A DNA stretch of 36,145 bases from contig CAMCTC010000042.1 of NCBI GenBank assembly GCA_945878355.1, positions 1 to 36,145 on the forward strand, read 5' to 3'. A program made the position numbers and the translations under genes. This DNA comes from Bordetella parapertussis (GTDB taxonomy: Bacteria > Pseudomonadota > Gammaproteobacteria > Burkholderiales > Burkholderiaceae_C). Below the pieces are notes generated by a model. The model was not told the DNA's origin. It searched no databases and worked only from the letters and a program-made list of their open reading frames with translations. This document shows positions 24,386 to 33,107 of the stretch, piece by piece; positions within the stretch are counted from its first letter, which is position 1; each line of letters starts with the position of its first letter.

Positions 24386-27300
24386 TCAGAACTCGTAGCG
24401 AACCGTCGCCTGCACCGCCCACTGGCTTTCGCCCTTGGCCTGTCGGGTGGCCAGGCTCTCGACCGCCGGCATCGTGCTGTAGATGTACTTGCCGTCTGGT
24501 GTCATGCCCTTGTAGTTGACGAAGCTGCGAGCGCCGCCGCCGCCGGACTGGAAGCCCACCTCGTCGATTCGGCCCCAGCGTCTGCTGATCATGTTGCCGA
24601 CGTTGAGGAAGTCGAGGGTGAACACGCCAGCGTGCTTGGTGCTGAAGCCAGGCACTTCCTGGCTCAAGCGCAGGTCGAAGCTGTTGACGAACGGTGCAAA
24701 GCTGCTATTGCGCTTGACCACGCCGCCGCGCGTTGCTTTGAGTTCGGAATTGGCATTGACGAATTCCCAAAACCTGGCTTCGTCGGCCGCGCCGCCCGCG
24801 AACACCACCTCGCCTGAACCCGGCGCTTTCGGGATGTACATCAAGTCGTTGCCAGAGTAACCGTCGCCGTTGAGGTCGTTGTTGTAGGTCCAGCTGTAAG
24901 GCTTGCCCTTGCGGCCTTCGTAGAACAAGCCCATGGTCGTCTTGTAGCGACCGATGAAGGCTTTGGACCAGTTGACGGAAGCGCTGACACGATCCTGTAT
25001 GAGGTAAGCCGAATTGGCGGCGACCTCCTCATTCGGGTTCAGTACCGAGCGAGCCGCCCAGTTTGAATTGGACACCGACGAGGTCAGCGGGCTCACTTCC
25101 TTGGCACTGGTGCGGGTGTAGGCCGCCGACCAGCCGAAACTGCGGCTGGCCTGTTGCCCCAGGCTCAGCGTGATGGCGTTGCCGCCGCCCATTTTGGTCT
25201 GACTCGCCTGCAGCACATTGGCGAAGGCCGAGTTGCTCAAGGACTTGGCGGTGACCGTGCCGCCGCAAGTGCCAACCCCGGTGGCTGTGCTGCCGGTGCT
25301 CGTCCAGCAGTCGCTGTTGTAGCCATTGGCGTTGTAGTACATCTCGCGGCCGTCGGCGCCGGTCTTGGTGACCGTGCCCAGGTTCAGATGCTTGTAATAC
25401 AGACCTTGCCTGTTCTGGGTGTACAACCATTCGGCACCTGCCACCAGACCGTGCCAGGGCAACTCGGCGTCCAGACCGAGATTGAGCTTCCACACCGCTG
25501 GCTGGCTGAGGCCTTTTTCGATGAAATCGACGTTGGCCGCTGGCGTGGTGCCTGCGATAACCGGTTGGCTGTTGGGATCGGCGTTGAACACCCCGCCAGT
25601 CGGCGAGCAAGCGCTGAAGCTGCCACCGCAGCCGACGATGCGGGTCGCCACGCCGGTGTTGGAGTAAGGGTTGGACAGCCAGACCGCTGCCGCTGCGCCC
25701 TGGAACAGGCCGACACCACCGCGCAGTTGCATCCGACGCTGGTTCTCAGGGTCGAGGTTGAGGTTGAAGCCCAAACGCGGCTGCACCAGTTGAGCGCCAT
25801 CGAGCGTCACGGTGTTGTCCAGGCCGAAACCACCGGTCTGGCGCGTGTTGGTCGCGGCGTTGCCAGCGACTGTTGGCGCGGCAGCAGCGGCGTTGGCGAG
25901 CGGCTTGTCGGCCGTGGACTGGGTGTCGATGCGCAGGCCGGGCATCAAGGTCAGTTGCTTGTTGAGCTTCCAGGTGTCTTGCAGGAAGACGCCGACGCTG
26001 CTCAGGCTCCAGGTGGCTGCGCCGTCGGCAAGTGTCTTGCCCGCTGCGGGCACCTGGGCTTGGTAGGTGAAAGCCCGGCCCTTCTGGAAGTTCTCGAGGA
26101 CGGCTTGCTCGACTTGGGCCGCCGTGGCGCCGCCGCAGTTGATCGCACCGAAGCTGTAGGTGTAGGCGGCGCTGCTGTTGACGCAGCGGAAGCTGTAGTT
26201 GCCAAAGGTGTCTTGCAAGAAGGCGTTGAAGACTTCGTTGCGGCTGAAGTCGACGCCTGCCTTGACCTCATGCGCGCCCAGCGCCCAGTTGCCCGAGAAG
26301 TAGCCGTCGGTGGTCTTGGTTGCCAACGCGTTGTCGTGGCGGCTGCGTTCGGTGCCGAAGTACAGCGAGCGGTTGGCGACCGTGGTGGCCGGCACGCCTG
26401 CCGGCAAGGCGCCGGCCAGGAAGAGTTGGACTTGCGGCAGTTGGGCGTTGTTCGCCGGCACGCTGGTGTAGTCTCTGTAAGACAGCTTGGCTTCGGTGCT
26501 GAAGCTGGGGCTCCAATCAGCGAACCACTGTCCGACCACGGTCTCGATCGATTTGTTCTGCGCGTACCAGTCTGAGTTCAGCGACAGTGCGCTCGACGAA
26601 ATGTTGGGGAAGATCGGTTCTGACTGAACGGTCTTGGTGTAGCGCAGATTGGCTCGGTGTTGGTCGTTGATCGTCCAGTCGAGCTTGAGCAGCGTGTCCT
26701 TGACCGAAACCTGCGAGCCGCTGGGAATGCTGAAATCTCCAATGTTCATGCCATAGCTGCTCTTGGCGATGGCTGCAGCCGAACTCATGAAGCCAGGCGT
26801 GATGGCGACATTGGATTTGGCGTCGCCGACCGGGCCGTAGTCAGGGGCGTTGCGCGTGCTCATGAGCTCTTCGTAGCTGGCGAAGAAGAACAGCTTGTCG
26901 GGGATGATCGGGCCGCCAAGGGTGAAGCCCTTGGTCTCTTCCTTGAACTTGGGCGCATCGAAGTAGCTGTCGGTGGCCATGTTGTAGCGTTGGCCAGCCA
27001 AGCCGTCATTGCGGTAAACGTAATAAACGCTGCCCTTGAACTCGTTGGTGCCGCTCTTGGTCACAGCGTTGATGTTGGCGCCGGTATAGCCTTTCTGGGT
27101 CACGTCGTAGTTGCTGACATTGACCTGAACCGACTGGATCGCGTCGATCGTGATCGGTTGTTTGAGCGTGGGCAGGCCGTTGGATTCGAGGCCGAAGGTG
27201 TCGCTGGTGGTCACGCCGTCGATCGTGATCGAGTTGTATCTCGAGTTCTGGCCCATGGCCGAGATCTCGCCGCGCTCTTTGTCGGTCTGCGAAATGCGCG

Positions 27301-27790
27301 GGTCGATTCGGGCGTAATCCTGCAGGTTGCGTTGGATCGAGGCCAGCGCGTTGAGTTGGGCGCCGCCGATGTTGGTGCCCGAACCCATGTTGGCCCGGTT
27401 GAAGGTGCTGTTGGCCGCTTGACCGGTGACGACCACGGTGGCGGTGCCGAGCTGGGCGTCGAGGCTCAGTGTCTCGGCGAGCGCCAGCACGACGCCTTCA
27501 CGCTTCTCAGACTTGCCGTCCTTGCTGAAGGTGATGGTGTAGGGCCCGCCGACGCGCAGACCGCGGGCGGCGTAGCGGCCGTCCGCATCGGTGACAGCAT
27601 TGCTGACCGACTTGGATTCGGTGTGCAGTATCGCCACCGACACGCCAGCCAGCGGTTTGCCGTCACCAGCAACGACCCGCCCGCCGATTGCGGCCGTGGT
27701 GTTCTGTGCCAGCGCGGGTGCAGCCACGACGATGGCTACTGCGGCGCTCAGAGCGGTGCGCGTGAAATCGTTCCAAAACTGTCGATTCAT
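24386..27790 (-). CDS. Large Oar-like TonB-dependent outer-membrane receptor
   Basis: The 1134-residue protein starts with a Sec signal peptide ending ALAQ at about residue 29. Next come a carboxypeptidase-regulatory-like beta-sandwich domain (about 33-115, with GGRVVAGDGKPLAGVSVAI and DADGRYAARGLRVGGPY) and a TonB plug (RYNSITIDGVTTSD, INAVTKSGTNEFKGSVYY). A long beta-barrel ends in VQATVRYEF, the aromatic C-terminus needed for outer-membrane assembly. The domain order matches Oar/OmpA-related receptors, larger than typical siderophore receptors of 650-800 residues. Ligands of this group are mostly unknown; peptides, proteins and carbohydrates have been proposed. AGGAG eight bases before the ATG supports the start. 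No TonB/ExbBD or regulator gene lies beside it. Confidence 0.88.
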   Translation of the reverse strand: MNRQFWNDFTRTALSAAVAIVVAAPALAQNTTAAIGGRVVAGDGKPLAGVSVAILHTESKSVSNAVTDADGRYAARGLRVGGPYTITFSKDGKSEKREGVVLALAETLSLDAQLGTATVVVTGQAANSTFNRANMGSGTNIGGAQLNALASIQRNLQDYARIDPRISQTDKERGEISAMGQNSRYNSITIDGVTTSDTFGLESNGLPTLKQPITIDAIQSVQVNVSNYDVTQKGYTGANINAVTKSGTNEFKGSVYYVYRNDGLAGQRYNMATDSYFDAPKFKEETKGFTLGGPIIPDKLFFFASYEELMSTRNAPDYGPVGDAKSNVAITPGFMSSAAAIAKSSYGMNIGDFSIPSGSQVSVKDTLLKLDWTINDQHRANLRYTKTVQSEPIFPNISSSALSLNSDWYAQNKSIETVVGQWFADWSPSFSTEAKLSYRDYTSVPANNAQLPQVQLFLAGALPAGVPATTVANRSLYFGTERSRHDNALATKTTDGYFSGNWALGAHEVKAGVDFSRNEVFNAFLQDTFGNYSFRCVNSSAAYTYSFGAINCGGATAAQVEQAVLENFQKGRAFTYQAQVPAAGKTLADGAATWSLSSVGVFLQDTWKLNKQLTLMPGLRIDTQSTADKPLANAAAAAPTVAGNAATNTRQTGGFGLDNTVTLDGAQLVQPRLGFNLNLDPENQRRMQLRGGVGLFQGAAAAVWLSNPYSNTGVATRIVGCGGSFSACSPTGGVFNADPNSQPVIAGTTPAANVDFIEKGLSQPAVWKLNLGLDAELPWHGLVAGAEWLYTQNRQGLYYKHLNLGTVTKTGADGREMYYNANGYNSDCWTSTGSTATGVGTCGGTVTAKSLSNSAFANVLQASQTKMGGGNAITLSLGQQASRSFGWSAAYTRTSAKEVSPLTSSVSNSNWAARSVLNPNEEVAANSAYLIQDRVSASVNWSKAFIGRYKTTMGLFYEGRKGKPYSWTYNNDLNGDGYSGNDLMYIPKAPGSGEVVFAGGAADEARFWEFVNANSELKATRGGVVKRNSSFAPFVNSFDLRLSQEVPGFSTKHAGVFTLDFLNVGNMISRRWGRIDEVGFQSGGGGARSFVNYKGMTPDGKYIYSTMPAVESLATRQAKGESQWAVQATVRYEF

Positions 27791-27958
27791 CAGTCAACTC
27801 CTGGGTAAATGTCTTGCGGATTCTTCAGAGCGCGAGTGCATCGCGGTGCCGGGGACTTCGGCTTATCGCTTCTGGACTTTTTGCGGCGGGTATCAACATG
27901 CGCGCTTCGCCAGCTTGGCGGCTGACGCGTTCGATGCCTCATCCAGCGGTTAATCCAA

Positions 27959-28011
27959 GTAAAGCAATTATGTTGCCGGAGACGTGAGTCTATTCGATGA
28001 CATTACTTTAC
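27959..28011. promoter_or_regulatory. Imperfect inverted repeat upstream of the receptor gene
   Basis: GTAAAGCAAT at 27959-27968 and ATTACTTTAC at 28002-28011 are inverted copies with one mismatch, 33 bases apart, in an otherwise empty 260-base spacer between the adenosine deaminase stop and the receptor start. The surrounding bases are more AT-rich than usual for this window. The repeats could be paired regulator sites for the receptor gene; no match to a known motif such as Fur is evident. Confidence 0.25.
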
Positions 28012-28050
28012 CGCTGTGGCTGGCAAGCGGACACACTGTTGTTTATCCGC

Positions 28051-29169
28051 CTACCAGCGGCGGCGTGGCACCAGCGCTTCGGCGCGGGCGCCGTCGAGCA
28101 GCGCCACCCGGGCCGCGGCGCGTGCGGCAGGCGCCATGAACGACGCGGCCGCGGCATCCAAGCCCATCTGCAGCAACTCGTCCCAGCCGAAGCCGGCCTG
28201 CACCAGCCGGGCCGCCTCGGTGCTGTGGTCTACGCAAGAGATCAAGCGGTTGTCGGTGTGGAAAGACAGGCTAACGCCCGCCCGCCACAGCGCATGGATC
28301 GGGTGCAGCGCCATCGACGCCGCAGCGCCGGTGTGCAGGTTGCTGGTCGGGCAGATCTCCAGGTGGACATCGCGCTGGCGCAGTTCGGCTAGCAAAGCCG
28401 ATGTGGCCGCGCTCGGCTCGGCGATCAGGTCGGCCAGCCGCACGCCGTGGCCTATTCGCTGCGCGCCCAGCTGCGCGGCTTCCAGCACACGCCCGCCGAC
28501 GTCGGCCTCGCCGGCATGCAGCGTCAGGCCCAGCCCGGCCGCGCGCAATCGCGCCAACAGGTCGACGTGGCGCGATGCCGGCCAGCCGGCTTCCGGGCCG
28601 GCCAGGTCGAAGCCCAGCACCCGAGCCAAGCCTGGCTTGGCCGGCAAGCGGTGGAAGCGCAGCGCCAGCTCGGCGGCGCGCGCAATCTGCGCGTCGCTGT
28701 CGTGGCGCATCGCGCAGATGATCAGCCCGCAGGGCAGCGGGCTGCGCGACAGCCCATCGAGCAGCGCGTCGACTGCGGCCTCACCGGCGACGCCGTGGGG
28801 CTCAAACAGCAGCGGTGCGATCCTGAACTCGGCCAGCACGCAGCCATCGGCGCGGGCGTCTTCGGCGGCTTCGAAAGCCACCCGAGACATCGCCTCGGGC
28901 GTGGCCATGGCTGCCACCGTCAACGCGAAACCGCGAAGGTACTCGGCCAGCGAGCCGGCATGGGCGCGGGCGTCGAACCAGGCTGCCAAGGTCTCCTCGT
29001 CGTCGGCAGGGGCTGCGACGCCGCGTTCGCGCAGCAGCGCCAGCAGCGTGGCCACGCGCAGCCCACCGTCCAGGTGTTCGTGCAGCAGCACCTTGGGCAA
29101 GCGCCTGGCTCGGCGCAGGATGTCTGGCGACAGTTTTGGTGGCAGATCGGTGGACGGCACATGCGGCAT
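28051..29169 (-). CDS. add: Adenosine deaminase
   Basis: The cytosolic zinc enzyme converts adenosine to inosine and ammonia. The 372-residue protein carries the metal site: His30 and His32 in LLHEHLDGG, His218 in LTLHAGEAD with catalytic Glu221, His241 in RIGHGVR, and Asp306 in SFHTDNRL. CPTSNLHTGA near 273-282 is a further family block. The Asp306 motif is T-D-N rather than the common T-D-D, a variant I recall from other bacterial deaminases, so an altered substrate such as a modified adenosine is possible. The gene is divergent from a PnrA-like nucleoside importer, which supports a salvage or nitrogen-scavenging role. Confidence 0.9.
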   Translation of the reverse strand: MPHVPSTDLPPKLSPDILRRARRLPKVLLHEHLDGGLRVATLLALLRERGVAAPADDEETLAAWFDARAHAGSLAEYLRGFALTVAAMATPEAMSRVAFEAAEDARADGCVLAEFRIAPLLFEPHGVAGEAAVDALLDGLSRSPLPCGLIICAMRHDSDAQIARAAELALRFHRLPAKPGLARVLGFDLAGPEAGWPASRHVDLLARLRAAGLGLTLHAGEADVGGRVLEAAQLGAQRIGHGVRLADLIAEPSAATSALLAELRQRDVHLEICPTSNLHTGAAASMALHPIHALWRAGVSLSFHTDNRLISCVDHSTEAARLVQAGFGWDELLQMGLDAAAASFMAPAARAAARVALLDGARAEALVPRRRW

Positions 29170-29206
29170 GGATCGATGCTACCGGAGCCGCCGGCGTTGC
29201 CGCAGC

Positions 29207-29283
29207 GGTGCACAAGCTGTGCACAAGCGCTGAAAAAGCGGTGGGCAAGTGGTGAGCAAGCGGTGGGCAAGCGGTGCACAAGC
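29207..29283 (+). repeat. Seven-unit 11-bp tandem repeat between adenosine deaminase and transporter genes
   Basis: Seven contiguous 11-base units fit the pattern GGTGNNCAAGC. Units 1 and 7 are identical (GGTGCACAAGC), units 4 and 6 differ at one base, and unit 3 is the most diverged (GCTGAAAAAGC). The period is close to one helical turn, so equivalent bases face the same side of the DNA. The array sits in the divergent spacer, 38 bases upstream of the deaminase start and 113 bases upstream of the binding-protein start. It may be a multi-site operator or simply a slippage product. Confidence 0.8.
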
Positions 29284-29395
29284 TAGGCCCGAGCGCCGCA
29301 GCGCGACGAGGGCAGGCAAGTCCCGAGCCGGCGGCGACCCGACTCTTGCTATCCTGAACGCCCCCATCATCCAAGCCCGAGCGGCCTACAAGACC

Positions 29396-30364
29396 ATGAA
29401 GCACGTTGTGTTGGCCGCGCTGGCCCTGTCATTGGGGGCCGTCCAGGCCCAGGCTCAACCCGCGGTGATCTACGACATGGGCGGCAAGTTCGACAAGTCT
29501 TTCAACGAGGCGGCCTATGTCGGCGCCGAGCGCTGGAAGAAGGAGACCGGCAAGCCTTACCTCGAGTTCGAGATCGCCAACGAGGCCCAGCGCGAGCAGG
29601 CGATGCGCCGGATGGCCGACAAGAGCGCTTCGCCGATCATCGGCGTGGGCTTCGGCCAGGGCTCGACGATGGAAAAAGTGGCCAAGGACTTTCCGAAGCT
29701 GCAATTCGCGATCATCGACGCGGTGGTCAAGCTGCCCAACGTCGAGTCGGTCGTGTTCAAGGAGCAGGAGGGCAGCTTCCTGGTCGGCATGATGGCCGCG
29801 CTGGCCAGCAAGTCGGGCAAGGTCGGCTTCATCGGCGGCATGGACATCCCGCTGATCCGCAAGTTTGCGTGCGGCTACGAGCAGGGCGCGAAGTACGCCA
29901 ACCCCAAGGTCGAGATCACGTCCAACATGACCGGCACCACGCCTGCGGCCTGGAACGACCCCACGCGTGGCAGCGAGCTGGCCAAGGCCCAGTTTGCCAA
30001 AGGGGTCGACGTGGTGTTCGCCGCCGCTGGCGGCACCGGCGTGGGCGTCTACCAGGCGACCAAGGACGCCGGCAAGCTGGCGATCGGTGTCGACAGCAAC
30101 CAGAACCATCTGCACCCGGGCACGATGCTGACCTCGATGGTCAAGCGGGTCGACGTCGCGGTGTACCAGCTGTCCAAGAAGACCAACCCTGGCGTCACGG
30201 TGCTGGGCTTGAAAGAGGGCGGCGTCGACTACGCGCTCGACCAGCACAACGCCAAACTCGTCAGTGCCGAGATGAAAAAGAAGGTCGACGCGGCCAAGAC
30301 CGACATCATCGCCGGCAAGCTCAAGGTCGCCGACTACATGGTGGACAACGCCTGCAAGTACTGA
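29396..30364 (+). CDS. PnrA-like BMP-family substrate-binding protein, third system
   Basis: The 322-residue precursor has a Sec signal peptide (MKHVVLAALALSLGAVQAQA, cleaved near residue 21). The mature protein begins VIYDMGGKFDKSFNEAAYVG, the classic D-x-G-G-x-D-K-S-F-N motif of PnrA/BMP purine nucleoside receptors. Further blocks are EGSFLVGMMAALASKSGKVG, FIGGMDIPLIRKFACGYEQG, and GVDVVFAAAGGTGVGVYQA leading into GVDSNQNH; these line the nucleoside pocket in this family. Among the three binding proteins of the window it is the closest to characterised nucleoside binders. A longer open frame from 29249 runs through the tandem repeat and is rejected because the signal peptide begins at 29396. 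Confidence 0.9.
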   Translation: MKHVVLAALALSLGAVQAQAQPAVIYDMGGKFDKSFNEAAYVGAERWKKETGKPYLEFEIANEAQREQAMRRMADKSASPIIGVGFGQGSTMEKVAKDFPKLQFAIIDAVVKLPNVESVVFKEQEGSFLVGMMAALASKSGKVGFIGGMDIPLIRKFACGYEQGAKYANPKVEITSNMTGTTPAAWNDPTRGSELAKAQFAKGVDVVFAAAGGTGVGVYQATKDAGKLAIGVDSNQNHLHPGTMLTSMVKRVDVAVYQLSKKTNPGVTVLGLKEGGVDYALDQHNAKLVSAEMKKKVDAAKTDIIAGKLKVADYMVDNACKY

Positions 30365-30423
30365 AAACAGTCGCGGCGCGACCGCATTCGCAGTGTCTCG
30401 GCGCTGCACAGCACCGGCATTGA

Positions 30424-31980
30424 ATGAACGCTCCCGCATCCCCCGCCGTGCGCATGACGGCGATCAGCAAGCGCTTTGGCGCGGTGCAGGCCAACCGCGA
30501 GGTCACGCTGACAGTGGCTGCCGGCACGGCGCACGGCATCGTCGGCGAAAACGGCGCTGGCAAGAGCACGTTGATGGCGATCCTGTACGGCTTTTACCAG
30601 GCCGACAGCGGTTCGATCGCGATCGCGGGCCGGCCGGTGCGCATCGGCGGCTCGAGCGAGGCGATTGCGCTGGGCATCGGCATGGTTCACCAGCACTTCA
30701 TGCTCGTCGAGCCGCTGTCGGCGCTGGACAACATCATGCTCGGCGCCGAAGGCCATTGGCGGCTGAAGCATGCCCGAGTGCGGGTTCGCGGCGAGCTGCA
30801 AGCGCTGATGGACGAGACCGGATTGCAGGTGCGGCTCGACGCCGCGGTCGAGGACTTGCCGGTGGGCGAGCGCCAGCGACTGGAGATCCTCAAGGCGCTG
30901 TACCGCGGCGCGCGCATCCTGATCCTCGACGAGCCCACCGCGGTGCTGATGCCGCAGGAGACCGAGCAGCTCTTTGTCACACTGCGCAGGCTGCGCGATG
31001 CCGGTACTACCTTGCTGCTGATCAGCCACAAGCTCAAGGAGATCATGGCGCTGTGCGACGCGGTCACGGTGATGCGCGCCGGCGCCGTGGTGTTCGATGG
31101 CGCGATCGCCGACTGCAGCCTCGACCAGCTCGCCGAGGCGATGGTGGGCCGGCGCGTCAAGCTCGATCGCGACGCGAGCGCAGCGCCAGCCCGGCCCGGC
31201 GCGACGCTGCTGGCCGCGCAAGACCTGGGCTGGCGTGACGATGCTGGCGTGCAGCGCCTGGCCGGCGTGTCGCTGGCGCTGCGCGCGGGCGAGATCGTCG
31301 GCATCGCCGGCGTGTCGGGCAACGGCCAAAGCGAGCTGCTGGCGCTGCTGTCGGGCTTGGCCGCGGCGCAGACCGGGTCGCTGACGCTGGGCACTGAATC
31401 GTTCCAAGCCGGACGCTGGATCGACCCTTCTAGCGCGCGCCGCCTGGGCTTGGCCCATGTGCCCGAAGACCGCCACCGCCGCGGCATGGTGCTGCCGTTC
31501 GCGGCCTGGGAGACGGCGGTGCTGGGCTACCAGCGCAGCGCCCGCTTTGCTGGCGCCTGGGGCTGGATGAAGCGCCAGGCGATGCGCGCGGCCACCGCGC
31601 AGATGATGGAGGCCTACGACGTCAGGCCGCGCAACGTCGATCTGCGGGCGTCCAAGTTTTCCGGTGGCAACCAGCAGAAACTGGTGCTCGCTCGCGAGGC
31701 GCTGGCGCCCGAGTCGTCGCCGCGCTTGCTGCTGGTCGGCCAGCCCACCCGCGGCGTCGACATCGGTGCGATCGAGTTCATCCACGGTCGGCTGCGCGCG
31801 ATGCGCGATGCCGGCGGCGCGGTGCTGCTGGTCTCGAGCGAGCTCGACGAAATCCTGGCGCTGTCCGACCGGGTGCTGGTGATGGACCGCGGACGGATCG
31901 CCGGCGAACTCGCGATCGCCGACTGCAGCGAAGCCGCACTCGGGCGGCTGATGGCTGGCGTCGGCGCGGGGCAGGCATGA
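30424..31980 (+). CDS. ABC transporter ATPase with two nucleotide-binding domains, third system
   Basis: The 518-residue tandem ATPase carries Walker [10 protein letters not shown] at residues 41-49, HQHFMLVEPLSALDNIMLG as Q-loop region, the signature LPVGERQRLEILKALYRG and Walker B ILILDEPTAVLMPQE in domain 1. Domain 2 has GVSGNGQSELLALLSGL, then VPEDRHRRGMVLPF, and the signature FSGGNQQKLVLAREAL with LLLVGQPTRGVDIGAIEFIH. VPEDRHRRG followed by the Q-P-T-R-G-V-D box is typical of YufO-like nucleoside importer ATPases. It follows the binding-protein gene by 59 bases and overlaps the first permease gene by ATGA. Confidence 0.92.
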   Translation: MNAPASPAVRMTAISKRFGAVQANREVTLTVAAGTAHGIVGENGAGKSTLMAILYGFYQADSGSIAIAGRPVRIGGSSEAIALGIGMVHQHFMLVEPLSALDNIMLGAEGHWRLKHARVRVRGELQALMDETGLQVRLDAAVEDLPVGERQRLEILKALYRGARILILDEPTAVLMPQETEQLFVTLRRLRDAGTTLLLISHKLKEIMALCDAVTVMRAGAVVFDGAIADCSLDQLAEAMVGRRVKLDRDASAAPARPGATLLAAQDLGWRDDAGVQRLAGVSLALRAGEIVGIAGVSGNGQSELLALLSGLAAAQTGSLTLGTESFQAGRWIDPSSARRLGLAHVPEDRHRRGMVLPFAAWETAVLGYQRSARFAGAWGWMKRQAMRAATAQMMEAYDVRPRNVDLRASKFSGGNQQKLVLAREALAPESSPRLLLVGQPTRGVDIGAIEFIHGRLRAMRDAGGAVLLVSSELDEILALSDRVLVMDRGRIAGELAIADCSEAALGRLMAGVGAGQA

Positions 31981-33107
31981 GCCGTCCCGTCGAACTGCCG
32001 CGCTGGATGGACATCGGCCTGCTGCCGATGGTCAACCTTGCATTGGCGCTGGCGGTCTGTGCGGCGGTGCTGGCCGCAGTCGGACTGGCGCCACTGCAGG
32101 TGCTCGCGCTGCTGGTCAAGGGCGCTTTCGGCAGCGCGTCAGGCATCAGCTACACGCTGTATTACGCGACCACTTTTGTCTTCACCGGGCTGGCGGTCGC
32201 GGTGGCTTTCCACGGCGGGCTGTTCAACATCGGCGGCGAGGGCCAGGCCATGATCGGCGGCCTGGGCTGCAGCCTGGTCGCGCTGGCGCTGGATGATCGT
32301 CTGCCGGCCGCCTTGCTGCTGCCGCTGATGGTGGTCGCAGCGATGGCTGGCGGCGCGCTGTGGGCCGCAGTGCCCGCGGCGCTGCAGGCCTGGCGCGGCA
32401 GCCACATCGTGATCACGACGATCATGTTCAACTTCATCGCCGCGGCGGGCTTGGCCTGGCTGCTGGTCGGCCCGCTCAAGGCGCCGGGCAGCATGTCGAT
32501 CGAGACCCTGCCGTTTGCCGAAGCCGCGCAGATGCCCGGGCTGCACCAGGCATTGGGCTGGCTGGGCATCGCCTGGCCGCGCACGCCGCTGAACTTGAGC
32601 GTGCTGCTGGCCTTGTTCGCGGCGGTGGCGGTGGCGCTGTTGCTGTGGCGCACGCGCGCTGGCTACGAGTTGCGTGCGGTGGGTTTTTCAGCCGACGCGG
32701 CGCATTACGGCGGCGTGCGGCCGCGCCGCCAAGTGATGCTGGCGATGCTGGTGTCGGGCGCGCTGGCCGGGCTGGTCGGCATCAACGAGCTCGCCGGCGT
32801 GCAGCACCGCTTGCTGCTCGACTACGTGATGGGTGCGGGCTTCACCGGCATCGCGGTCTCGCTGATCGGCCGCAACCACCCGTTGGGCATCGTGCTGGCC
32901 TCGCTGTTGTTCGGCGCGCTCTACCAGGGCGGGGCCGAACTGGCTTTTGAGATGCCGGGCTTCTCGCGCGACATGGTGACCACGCTGCAAGGCCTGATTG
33001 TGTTGTTCTCGGGCGCGATGGCCCAGGTCGCTGCGCCCGGGCTGGCGCGAGTCCACGCGCTGCTGCAACCCAGGCAGGCGCTGGGCGCTGGAGCCAACCG
33101 TGGATGA
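31977..33107 (+). CDS. ABC transporter permease, third system, first of pair
   Basis: The 376-residue membrane protein of the BPD_transp_2 family shows FHGGLFNIGGEGQAMIGGLG near residue 75, the N-I-G-x-E-G-Q motif of nucleoside permeases (YufP-like), and the coupling loop LRAVGFSADAAHYGGVRPRR. GSHIVITTIMFNFIAAAG follows the pattern of the central helix in this branch. It starts in the ATPase stop codon (ATGA) and overlaps the second permease gene by 8 bases. Confidence 0.88.
   Translation: MSRPVELPRWMDIGLLPMVNLALALAVCAAVLAAVGLAPLQVLALLVKGAFGSASGISYTLYYATTFVFTGLAVAVAFHGGLFNIGGEGQAMIGGLGCSLVALALDDRLPAALLLPLMVVAAMAGGALWAAVPAALQAWRGSHIVITTIMFNFIAAAGLAWLLVGPLKAPGSMSIETLPFAEAAQMPGLHQALGWLGIAWPRTPLNLSVLLALFAAVAVALLLWRTRAGYELRAVGFSADAAHYGGVRPRRQVMLAMLVSGALAGLVGINELAGVQHRLLLDYVMGAGFTGIAVSLIGRNHPLGIVLASLLFGALYQGGAELAFEMPGFSRDMVTTLQGLIVLFSGAMAQVAAPGLARVHALLQPRQALGAGANRG

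Noticed and set aside
26657..27808. Plus-strand open frame opposite the TonB-dependent receptor
   Set aside because: The receptor frame carries signal peptide, plug and barrel features; the opposite frame has none.
29207..29283. Tandem array considered as a CRISPR or replication iteron array
   Set aside because: Units are only 11 bp and contiguous without spacers; no cas or replication gene is near, and the TTGTGCACA-like words on the minus strand do not match the DnaA box well.
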